Shown piece by piece: positions 1 to 7,183 of a stretch of 62,740 nucleotides of DNA (position 1 is its first letter; the number at the start of each line of letters is the position of its first letter). The translations under genes were made by a program, and so were the position numbers. Location of the stretch: NCBI GenBank assembly GCA_938083085.1, contig CALLKX010000029.1, forward strand, positions 1 through 62,740. Reading direction: 5' to 3'. The notes beneath the pieces were generated by a model that saw only the letters and a list, made by a program, of their open reading frames with translations, made no database searches and was not told where the DNA came from. This DNA comes from an uncultured bacterium (lineage in GTDB: Bacteria; Planctomycetota; UBA1135; GCA-002686595).

Positions 1-1137
1 CACGGGTCGGTGAGCGGCGCGCCGATGCTCGCCCGCGACGTTGCCACCCTCGCCGAACACCTGCGCGCCCAGGGTTACGCCACCGCGGGGTTCCTGGACA
101 ACCCCTGGCTCGGGGAGACCTTCGGGCTGGCCCGCGGCTACGAGCACCTGGAGATGAACGCGCGTCCCGCGCGAGTGATCAGCTGGTTGGAGGAACCCAG
201 GGATCAGCCAGTCTTCCTTCACGTGCACTTCTTTCAGCCCCACGGCCCCTACGAGCGCCGCGACGTCGAGGCCCTCGGCGGTCCGCGCGCAAAGGCGACG
301 ACTCGCGCGCGGATCGGGGACCGGTTCGACGCGAACTGGATCCGCGACGGCGAGGTCCCAGGCAGCCACGGGCTCACGCCCGAGGAGGTCGACTGGCTCC
401 GGGAGCTCTACCACTCCGAGGTCCGCGCCATGGACGCCGACATCGGAGTGGTGCTCGAGCAGCTCACGAAGCGCCCCCGCTCCTTGATGATCGCGGTGGC
501 CGCCGACCACGGGGAGGAGTTCGACGAGCGCGGCTCCCTCCACCACTCCCACACCGTGCACCAGGAGCTGGTGCACGTCCCCCTCCTGATCTACGGGCCC
601 GGCGGTCGCGCTCACGGTCCCTTCAGGGTGGACGAGCCGGTGGGGCTCGTGGACCTGGCGCCCACGATCCTCGACCTCGCCGGCCTCGCCCCGCTCCCGA
701 ACGTCGGAACGGGTGTGAGCCTCGCGCCGCTCATGGGCGCGGACCGGAATGGAACCGGGGCGAACCCCACGCTGCGCGCGCCGCGGCTGATCGTCAGCCA
801 GCGTGAGCGTCACGCCGGCGGTCGGCGGCTCCTCGCGGCTCGGCTCGGCTCCTGGAAACTACATGTCCGCACGCCGCCTGCGGAGGCCGGCGCGGCGCTG
901 GCCCCCGACGAGGAGCTCGACCTCATGCTCTACCGGCTCGACCTCGACCCGTCGGAGTCTTCGGACGTGACGGCCGACCACCCGGAGAAGGTCCGAGAGC
1001 TCCTGGGCGCCCTCCGCCAGTGGGACACGCGGACCCGGGGCCAGGCCGCCCGCTTCGGAAGCGGCTCCTCCGAAGGACCCATCCCGGCCGGCGTGGACGC
1101 CGACCTGCGGGCCCTCGGCTACGGCGGCGGCCGCTGA
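1..1137 (+). CDS. Sulfatase / alkaline-phosphatase superfamily protein, 5'-truncated by the window edge
   Basis: The frame is open from base 1, so the true start and the N-terminal catalytic segment (the C/S/T-x-P-x-R/H type site and the first metal aspartates) lie outside the window; 378 residues are visible. What remains matches the second half of the sulfatase fold: a TLAEHLRAQGYATAGF segment near the left end, the metal-site motif AADHGEEFDERG (Asp-His codons at 505-510), HVPLLIYGPG, and a C-terminal 'DLDPSE' segment typical of sulfatases. Family members hydrolyse sulfate or phosphate esters, usually in the periplasm or outside. It converges on the biotin-carrier gene; the 65-bp gap is largely a 15-bp repeat array. 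The substrate cannot be told from sequence. Confidence 0.85.
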   Translation, partial: HGSVSGAPMLARDVATLAEHLRAQGYATAGFLDNPWLGETFGLARGYEHLEMNARPARVISWLEEPRDQPVFLHVHFFQPHGPYERRDVEALGGPRAKATTRARIGDRFDANWIRDGEVPGSHGLTPEEVDWLRELYHSEVRAMDADIGVVLEQLTKRPRSLMIAVAADHGEEFDERGSLHHSHTVHQELVHVPLLIYGPGGRAHGPFRVDEPVGLVDLAPTILDLAGLAPLPNVGTGVSLAPLMGADRNGTGANPTLRAPRLIVSQRERHAGGRRLLAARLGSWKLHVRTPPAEAGAALAPDEELDLMLYRLDLDPSESSDVTADHPEKVRELLGALRQWDTRTRGQAARFGSGSSEGPIPAGVDADLRALGYGGGR

Positions 1138-1180
1138 TCCGGCGGGCGCTAACCCGGCGGGCGCTGACCCGGCGACCGCC
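1136..1180. repeat. 15-bp tandem repeat, 3 units
   Basis: Three consecutive 15-mers (1136-1150, 1151-1165, 1166-1180) sharing the core CCGGCGGGCGCT fill the space between the convergent sulfatase and biotin-carrier genes. One plus-strand frame reads ANPAG-ADPAT. The array lies just past the sulfatase stop codon and is not in its frame. Confidence 0.8.
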
Positions 1181-1202
1181 CCGCGGGCTCATTCCCTGGA
1201 GA

Positions 1203-1718
1203 TCACTCGGCCTCGGGCGCCGCGAGGGTGACGAGCTTGTCCCCCGCCCCCACCGCGTCGCCCGCTGACGTGTGCAGCGCCTTGACGATCCCGTCGCCGG
1301 GCGCGCCGATCTCGTTCTGCATCTTCATGGCCTCGAGGATGAGCAGCGGCTGCCCCTCGGCAACGGCCTCGCCCACCTCGACGAGCAACTCGACCACGAC
1401 CCCCGGCATCACGGCCTTGAGGAGCCCGCCGCCCTTGTTGGCCGCCCGAGCCGCCAGGTTGGCGGCGCGCTCGCGCTCGTCCTCCAGCTCGCAGTCGTAG
1501 CGGTGACCGGCGATCGTGATCGCGATGTCGTGGGGCCCGCCCTCGATGGACATGGCGTAGCTCTTGCCGCCGTGGATGAGGATGATCTGCCCGAGTTGAT
1601 CGGCCTCGGCGTACTCCACCTCGCACGGCTCGCCATCGAGGCGGACGATGAGCTCGCCGAGGCGCTCGGTCAGCTCGACCTCGTGGGTCGTCTCTCCGAT
1701 CTTGACGAAGGTCTTCAC
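1203..1718 (-). CDS. Biotin carboxyl carrier protein (biotinyl domain subunit of an acyl-CoA carboxylase)
   Basis: 171 residues. The C-terminal ~75 residues form a biotinyl/lipoyl domain with the biotinylation motif EAMKMQNE; Lys132 is the predicted biotin acceptor. The N-terminal ~100 residues resemble the extra domain seen in the biotin subunits of propionyl/acetyl-CoA carboxylases rather than the Ala/Pro-rich linker of E. coli AccB. It carries CO2 from the biotin carboxylase to a carboxyltransferase. Its start overlaps the end of the biotin carboxylase gene by 4 bp (ATGA), so the two are translationally coupled. No carboxyltransferase gene lies nearby, so whether the complex acts on acetyl-, propionyl- or another acyl-CoA is open. 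Confidence 0.88.
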   Translation of the reverse strand: MKTFVKIGETTHEVELTERLGELIVRLDGEPCEVEYAEADQLGQIILIHGGKSYAMSIEGGPHDIAITIAGHRYDCELEDERERAANLAARAANKGGGLLKAVMPGVVVELLVEVGEAVAEGQPLLILEAMKMQNEIGAPGDGIVKALHTSAGDAVGAGDKLVTLAAPEAE

Positions 1719-3238
1719 GACTGCACCTCCGTGGCGGCGGCGACGCCGGCTCGGCCGACGTGGCCGGTGAGCTCTCCGCGCGTGCGCGCCTGCCAGCCAG
1801 AACGCCCCGCCGAGCTCGGGGCCAGTGCCCGCCGTCGCGCCTGGTGGTGTCGATAGATGGCCGCCGCGACCGCGGCGAGCCCCTCGTACTCCTTCGGCGA
1901 CTCGATGGTCAGCCCCTCCAGGAAGTGAGTGTCGTAGTCGCCCTTCACGAAGCGCTCGTGCATCAGCACCTGGAGCGCGGCCGGCAGGCTGGTGTGCACC
2001 CCGCCAACGTTCATCTCGCGGATCGCGCGGATCATCCGGGCGATCGCCTCGGCCCGATCGGCACCCCAGACGATGAGCTTGCCGAGCATCGGGTCATACT
2101 CGAGGCCCACCTCGAGGCCGCGGTACATGGCGGTGTCCAGCCGGACCCATGGGCCGCCGGGCGCGCGGAGGTTGTGCAGCACGCCCGTGGACGGGAGGAA
2201 GCCGTTGAAGGGATCCTCGGCGTTGATCCGCACCTCGATCGAGTGACCGTGGATGGCCAGATCTTCCTGGCCGTAGCCGAGGGGCTGCCCGTCCGCGACG
2301 CGCAGCTGCTCACGGACGAGGTCCACGCCGGTGATCATCTCCGTCACGGGGTGCTCCACCTGGAGACGGGTGTTCATCTCGAGGAAGAAGAACTCGCCGC
2401 CGGACCAGAGGAATTCGACCGTGCCGGCGCCGCAGTACCCCACGGCATGCCCGGCCTGCAGCGCGACCTTGCCCATGGCCTGCCGTGTCTCCTCGTCGAG
2501 GATGCAGGAGGGGGCCTCCTCCACGAGCTTCTGGTGTCGCCGCTGGACAGAGCACTCGCGCTCGAAGAAGTGCACGCCGTTGCCGTGCCCGTCGAACATC
2601 ACCTGGACCTCCACGTGGCGCGGAGAGTCGAGGTAACGCTCGAGGTAGACCCGGCCGTCGCCGAAGGATGTGACCGCCTCGCCCGAGGCGGTGCGGAAGG
2701 CCGACGCCATCTCGCTCGGCTCGCGCACGATCCTGATGCCCTTGCCGCCGCCGCCCGCGGCCGCCTTGATCGCAATGGGGTAGCCGATGGTCTCCGCCTC
2801 GCGGGTCGCCGCCGCCACGTCGTCCACAGGATCCACGAGCCCGGGGACGCAGGGCACTCCGGCCGCCTTCATCTCCCGGCGAGAGGTGATCTTGTCCCCC
2901 ATGGTGGTGATCGCGCCTGCCGGCGGTCCGATCCAGGCGAGGCCCGCCTCCTCCACCCGGCGCGCGAACTCCGCGTTCTCGCTCAGAAAGCCGTAGCCCG
3001 GATGAATCGCCTCCGCGCCGGTCTCCAGAGCCGCCGCGAGGATCTTGTCCATGTCGAGGTAGCTCTCCGAGGGCAGCTTGCCGCCGAGAGGGACGGCCAC
3101 GTCCGCCATGCGGGTGTGGAGGGCTCGCGCATCCGCTTCGGAGTAAACGGCGATGGACTCGATGCCCATTTCACGGGCAGATCGGATCACGCGCAGCGCG
3201 ATCTCTCCACGGTTGGCGATGAGGATACGTTTGAACAT
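1715..3238 (-). CDS. accC: Biotin carboxylase subunit of acyl-CoA carboxylase
   Basis: 507 residues from the start MFKRILIANRGEIALRVI, the canonical biotin carboxylase N-terminus; the open frame continues ~200 residues upstream but that part is low-complexity and overlaps the upstream spacer, so it is excluded. Visible motifs are the ATP-grasp glycine loop AAAGGGGKGIRIV, the ERECSVQRRHQKLVEEAPS segment and the catalytic FLEMNTRLQVEHPVTE. It carboxylates biotin with ATP and bicarbonate in the cytoplasm. The last ~50 residues are an Arg/Ala-rich tail beyond the usual ~450-residue enzyme. It is the first gene of a two-gene unit with the biotin carrier and diverges from a lipoprotein gene 133 bp away. 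Confidence 0.93.
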   Translation of the reverse strand: MFKRILIANRGEIALRVIRSAREMGIESIAVYSEADARALHTRMADVAVPLGGKLPSESYLDMDKILAAALETGAEAIHPGYGFLSENAEFARRVEEAGLAWIGPPAGAITTMGDKITSRREMKAAGVPCVPGLVDPVDDVAAATREAETIGYPIAIKAAAGGGGKGIRIVREPSEMASAFRTASGEAVTSFGDGRVYLERYLDSPRHVEVQVMFDGHGNGVHFFERECSVQRRHQKLVEEAPSCILDEETRQAMGKVALQAGHAVGYCGAGTVEFLWSGGEFFFLEMNTRLQVEHPVTEMITGVDLVREQLRVADGQPLGYGQEDLAIHGHSIEVRINAEDPFNGFLPSTGVLHNLRAPGGPWVRLDTAMYRGLEVGLEYDPMLGKLIVWGADRAEAIARMIRAIREMNVGGVHTSLPAALQVLMHERFVKGDYDTHFLEGLTIESPKEYEGLAAVAAAIYRHHQARRRALAPSSAGRSGWQARTRGELTGHVGRAGVAAATEVQS

Positions 3239-3371
3239 GCGTTCGGAGTCGCGGGCCAAGGAGGGCCGTAGCGAATGGCCGGGGATTGTCCGTAACCGCC
3301 GCCGCCCACGCCATAGCCAAGGCGCTGCAATCCGTCGCATCGCTCCCGGGCCGTGGAGCGAACAATCGGCG

Positions 3372-4550
3372 ATGGGACGAAGCACGACAAGAGAGCGCCC
3401 GGGGAGGCCCGGACAGATTGCGGGCCTCTGGCTCTGCGCCCTCGCGTTGGCCAGCTGCACCTCGACGCGTTCTGTGGACGAGGTCCTCGCGATACCCCAG
3501 CCAGCGGTCAACCGGCCGACAGTGAACCCGCGGACTGTGAACCCGCAGACCGTCGACCGGCCCTCGGATATCCCGTCGGAAGCAACGGAGGGCAGCGCGA
3601 GCGAGACCGCCCGTCCCGCTGCGGTCGCGCCGGCGGCAGGCGGCGGCCTCGCCACGGCGGCGGGCTCCGCGGGTGCTCCTGCGGCGGGCCCGGCCGCAGA
3701 CTCAGCCACGGCAGGGCCCCGCCCCTCCGGCGAGGCGAGTGAGAGCGCCAAGGCCCCCATGGCAGCAGGTCCTTCAGGCCCGGGGGCCGCCGCCCCTTTC
3801 TCGCTGGCCCGACTCGCCAATCTCCGGCTGCAGGCCTCCACGCGGGAGTGCTCGGCGCTGCTGCCGAGGGCGCGCGCAGAGGATGCGAGCTACGAGGACC
3901 TCATGGCAGCCTCCCGCGCCCTCGTCCTGAACGCGGACCTACGCCTCCAGTCCACCCTCGCGCTCAAGTCGCCCCCTGCGCCCCTCCCTGCCCCCGAGGT
4001 CCTGATCGACCTTGAGGACGAGGTCTCATCTGAGCTGAAGTCCGAGATCCGCTCGCTCGCCTCCGGCTCAGCCAACTTCGCCCGGCGCGCGCTTGAGCTG
4101 CGCCCTGGGGATCCGGCAGCGGAGCTCTTCAGCACGCTCGGAGCCGGGCTCCGACTCTGGTCGATGCCAACGCTCCAGGCGCTCGCGAGCGGCGCGGCGA
4201 CCACCCTCCCCGGACAGATCAAGCGGCTCGCGGCCACCTCCCCCGACTTCGAGGGCGCGTCCCCCCTGCGGCTGAAGGGGCGCTTCCAGTCCCGCGCACC
4301 GTGGCCATTCAAGGACCTCGAGGCGGGCCGCGACGCACTCACTGCGGCGGTGAACGTCGCACCCATCCCGCTGAACCTGCTCTTCCTCGGCGACGCCCAC
4401 TGGCTCTGCGGAGAGCAGGAGGCCGCGCTGGAACGCTGGCTCGAGGCCACGACGGCCAGGGCCGACGCGGAGACCGAGTCCGCCGCCCCCTTCATCCAGG
4501 AGATCGCGCGCCTGCGCATCGAGAGCGCTGCGAGGAAGGCCGGTCGCTAA
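3372..4550 (+). CDS. Lipoprotein with TPR-like C-terminus, function unknown
   Basis: 392 residues from ATG 3372. This start was chosen because it gives a basic N-region, a hydrophobic stretch and a lipobox (LALASC, Cys29); the longer frame would run antisense through accC. After the lipobox comes a ~110-residue Ala/Pro/Thr-rich region that includes a five-residue repeat (PAVN-RPTVN-PRTVN-PQTVD). The C-terminal ~270 residues are helical; near the end, LLFLGDAHWLCGEQEAALERW looks like a tetratricopeptide helix pair. Probably an envelope-anchored protein-interaction lipoprotein. It diverges from accC and converges on the HAD gene. No family recognised. Confidence 0.75.
   Translation: MGRSTTRERPGRPGQIAGLWLCALALASCTSTRSVDEVLAIPQPAVNRPTVNPRTVNPQTVDRPSDIPSEATEGSASETARPAAVAPAAGGGLATAAGSAGAPAAGPAADSATAGPRPSGEASESAKAPMAAGPSGPGAAAPFSLARLANLRLQASTRECSALLPRARAEDASYEDLMAASRALVLNADLRLQSTLALKSPPAPLPAPEVLIDLEDEVSSELKSEIRSLASGSANFARRALELRPGDPAAELFSTLGAGLRLWSMPTLQALASGAATTLPGQIKRLAATSPDFEGASPLRLKGRFQSRAPWPFKDLEAGRDALTAAVNVAPIPLNLLFLGDAHWLCGEQEAALERWLEATTARADAETESAAPFIQEIARLRIESAARKAGR
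3505..3564 (+). repeat. 15-bp tandem repeat inside the lipoprotein gene, 4 units
   Basis: Four 15-mers at 3505, 3520, 3535 and 3550 share GT(G/C)AACCCGC(G/A)GA-type cores. In the gene's frame they encode VNRPT-VNPRT-VNPQT-VDRPS, a five-residue periodic linker. This is the only 15-bp array in the window that is clearly translated. Confidence 0.85.
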
Positions 4551-4559
4551 GGGGACCGG

Positions 4560-5684
4560 TCAGCGAACGCCGGGCGAGAGAGCGTTGCTGCTATCCACCT
4601 GGACAGTGCAGCGGTCCCAGGAGCGGTGCAACTCATCAAGGTGACGCTGGGCTCCGGGCAACACCTCGACCAGCCGCTCCAGCGGCGCGACTCCAATGCG
4701 CTGCCCTCTTGCCCGGCGCTCGAGGACCTCGGTCTCGGCGGAGACGAGCACCAGCGCGTCCGCGCGAGCCAGCGCGGCGTCCGCGTCGTCCAGGTGAACA
4801 TCCACGATCAGGGGCGCTCCGCTCCCCTGAGCCCAGGCTGAGGCTCCACCACGGCCCGATTCTTGACCGGAGACCAGCAGCGCGGGAGCATTCACGTCCG
4901 TGAAGGACGCCGCAAGATCCGTCGCGAAGCTGGTGCTGCCCGCGAGCGGGAGACCGGTGACGACGATCCGCTGCGCCCCGCCCAGCTGGCTCCTGCAACG
5001 GGCGACCGCCTCCGCACGCGCCATACAGGTGGGCAACAGCTGCTCCATTCCGGCGAGCACCGCCTCGGCCTCGACGCCGTCATCTCCTCCGCCGCAATAG
5101 CCCCGGGGGATGTGCACGTGGGGCAGGCCGTTCGCCCAGGCCGCGTCGCGGTCGCCTGCGCGGTCGCCAACCATCACAGCGCTGCGGGTACCGAAGGTGT
5201 GCAGCAGGTCCTCGATCATGTCCCCCTTGTCGCGGACACCGGGCGAGGCAAGGCAGCGCCCCTCCTCGATCCAGCGCTCGAGGCCCGCCCGGGTGAGCAT
5301 GAGCTCCAGGTACTCCGGAGAGCAATTCGAGGCGATGCCGAGGCGCACCCCCCGAGCAGAGAGGTCCGCGAGGGTCTCCTCCACCCCGGCGAGGAGCGTC
5401 GCGCCGTGCCGGTCGAGCTGCGCATGGCCGGCCTCGGCACAGGCCACGAGGAGGGCTTCGCGGGTGCCAGGGTCCAGGTCGCCAAACGTCGACTCGAAGG
5501 CCTGCTCCAAGGGTAGGCCGACCATGGCCATCCACTCCGCAGCGCCAGGGATCCCGCGGGTGACCCCTCGCTCACGGAAGACCTCCAGCGTCGCGGCTCG
5601 CGCCACGTCAGGCCAGAAGCGATCCGTGGCCACGAGGGTGCCATCGAGGTCGAAGAGCACGGCATCGAAGGGAAATCTGTTCAC
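4560..5684 (-). CDS. HAD-superfamily phosphatase fused to a degenerate P-loop (kinase-like) domain
   Basis: 374 residues from GTG 5684; an upstream in-frame ATG would overlap the divergent gene's start region. Residues 1-220 are a HAD phosphatase of the phosphoglycolate-phosphatase type: FDLDGT (Asp12 nucleophile, Asp14), motif II Ser119 (GIASN), motif III Lys153, motif IV MVGDRAGDRDAA (Asp174, Asp178). Residues ~237-374 form a second domain starting RIVVTGLPLAGSTSF, which resembles a Walker A loop in which the invariant Lys is Ser, followed by IVDVHLDDADAALARADALVLVSAETEVLERRARGQ-like segments of nucleotide or sugar kinases. The HAD part should be active; the second half is probably a pseudo-kinase or binding module. 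Confidence 0.75.
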   Translation of the reverse strand: MNRFPFDAVLFDLDGTLVATDRFWPDVARAATLEVFRERGVTRGIPGAAEWMAMVGLPLEQAFESTFGDLDPGTREALLVACAEAGHAQLDRHGATLLAGVEETLADLSARGVRLGIASNCSPEYLELMLTRAGLERWIEEGRCLASPGVRDKGDMIEDLLHTFGTRSAVMVGDRAGDRDAAWANGLPHVHIPRGYCGGGDDGVEAEAVLAGMEQLLPTCMARAEAVARCRSQLGGAQRIVVTGLPLAGSTSFATDLAASFTDVNAPALLVSGQESGRGGASAWAQGSGAPLIVDVHLDDADAALARADALVLVSAETEVLERRARGQRIGVAPLERLVEVLPGAQRHLDELHRSWDRCTVQVDSSNALSPGVR

Positions 5685-5727
5685 GGGGCCGCATGGTAGA
5701 GGCACTGCTCGTCGGTACGATCCCCCC

Positions 5728-7179
5728 ATGACCCTTTGTGTCCTGACCTCAGCCTTGCTCCTCGCGCTGCTCCCGGCCTCCCTGACCGGAGGCCCCCCCG
5801 GGTCCTCTGCGGGGTCCTCTGCGGGGCTCTCTGCGGGGCCCGCCGCGACATCGGCCGCTGCAGCCTGCGCCACCGCGAGAGAGACGACATCCTCCACATC
5901 GCGAGGGTTCCTTCAGGACGACCTGCCCGCGGGAGCGCCCGCCACCCCAGTGGACCTCGCAGCCTTGCTCGCGGAGCTCTCCGGGTCGCCGCGCGCGGCA
6001 GGGACGCCGGACCACGAGCGCGGGCTCGACCGGGTCGAGGCGGCCCTCCGTGCCGCGGGCCTCCGCCCGGAGCGTCTTGAGGTCGAGGCGACGCGGGCCA
6101 TCCCGACGCGCTCGGAGGTGCTGCTCTTCGAGGATGCCATCGCATCGGTGGCCTTCGCTGGACTCAAGGAACGCTGGGACCCCGAGGCCTCACCCTCCCT
6201 CCCCCTCCCCGCCGCCTACTCCTGGAACGCCTCGACGACGAGAACACGGGGACCTGTGGTTGAACTCGGAGCGGGGCTTGAGAGCGACTTCGCCGAGGCT
6301 GAACGCCTGCGGCTCTCCTTGGAGGGCACGGTCGCGCTCGTGACCGTTCCCGCCGTCCCTATCAACCGCAAGACGTCGCTGCGGGCCATTGCTTCACGAG
6401 CCGCGAGCCGCGGCTGCATCGGCGTCCTCGTCGCCCCGCTTCGGCCGGGCGCCACCCGCGACGACTTCGTCCTCGCCGACGTCCGGCCAGCGGCCGGGGG
6501 GGCTCCCGATGCCCTCGTCCTCCCTCTCCCCTGCGCTCCCATCCGCAGCGCCGAGGCCCAGATGCTCCGTTCACGCCTGAAGGTCCGACGCGTACGCGGC
6601 GCCAACGGCAAGGCGGCGACGATCCGAGTGGGCCCGGGACCGGTTGAAGTGGCCCTCACCATCGAGTGCCCCGTCACGCAGGTGAGCGCCGGTGCCCTGC
6701 GGCTCGACGTGCCTTCCATGAGGCGCGGAACCCTCCACGTGGTCTCCTCCGATCACCGCGCCGATCTCTCCCTCGGCGGAGCGGCAGCCGTGGCCGTCGC
6801 CGTCGGGGCAGCGGCCGCCCTCGGCCCGCCGGGAGACTCGGGCACCGCCACCCTCTGGTTCGGGCCCCGCGGCGCGGCGCGCCCCGCCGGTCTCGGCGCA
6901 CCGGGCCTCCAGCTGGACGCCGTGCTGGCCCCACGCCCCGGGACACCGATGATGGCCCGCTTCGGGTCGCTGGGACCGTCACGGCTGTCTCCCATGGTGG
7001 GCGAGTTCGACCAGCAGCTCGCATCCCGGCTCGCCGGGCAGCTGGAGATGCGGATGGCCGCAGCCGTCCACTGGATCAGCTACAGCATCACGGGCGCGGA
7101 CCTCCTGCGGAGCCCCTCCGGCGCGCGGGCCGCCCGCGGACTCGAGCGCCTCCTGGCGCCGCTGCCGAGCGAACGCTAG
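5728..7179 (+). CDS. Secreted protein with PA/M28-aminopeptidase-like architecture but no recognisable zinc ligands
   Basis: 483 residues from ATG 5728 with a signal peptide (hydrophobic residues ~5-22), then a Gly-Ser-Ala repeat linker. The mature part begins LAALLAELSGSPRAAGTPDH, like the first helix of M28 peptidases ('S..R..GTPG'). The 100-300 region resembles a protease-associated (PA) domain (AIASRAASRGCIGVLVAP). The expected catalytic block appears as VVSSDHRADLSLGGAAAVAVAVGAAAAL, where M28 enzymes have H-x-D and DN-x-SG; no di-acidic EE or terminal DH motif is visible. It is likely an inactive homologue. The stop is 4 bp before the ABC transporter start, so it may be co-transcribed with it. 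Confidence 0.6.
   Translation: MTLCVLTSALLLALLPASLTGGPPGSSAGSSAGLSAGPAATSAAAACATARETTSSTSRGFLQDDLPAGAPATPVDLAALLAELSGSPRAAGTPDHERGLDRVEAALRAAGLRPERLEVEATRAIPTRSEVLLFEDAIASVAFAGLKERWDPEASPSLPLPAAYSWNASTTRTRGPVVELGAGLESDFAEAERLRLSLEGTVALVTVPAVPINRKTSLRAIASRAASRGCIGVLVAPLRPGATRDDFVLADVRPAAGGAPDALVLPLPCAPIRSAEAQMLRSRLKVRRVRGANGKAATIRVGPGPVEVALTIECPVTQVSAGALRLDVPSMRRGTLHVVSSDHRADLSLGGAAAVAVAVGAAAALGPPGDSGTATLWFGPRGAARPAGLGAPGLQLDAVLAPRPGTPMMARFGSLGPSRLSPMVGEFDQQLASRLAGQLEMRMAAAVHWISYSITGADLLRSPSGARAARGLERLLAPLPSER
5800..5835 (+). repeat. 12-bp tandem repeat, 3 units
   Basis: Three 12-mers, GGGTCCTCTGCG twice then GGGCTCTCTGCG, encode GSSA-GSSA-GLSA just after the signal peptide. A very similar GTCCTCTGC core recurs at 32739-32774. 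Confidence 0.85.
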
Positions 7180-7183
7180 GTCG

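Noticed and set aside
1760..3271. Long plus-strand open frame opposite accC (503 codons)
   Set aside because: Antisense shadow typical of GC-rich DNA; accC has full family motifs on the other strand.
3239..3841. Upstream extension of the accC frame by ~200 residues
   Set aside because: Low-complexity Ala/Pro/Gly sequence antisense to the lipoprotein gene; canonical start MFKRILIANRGE is at 3238.
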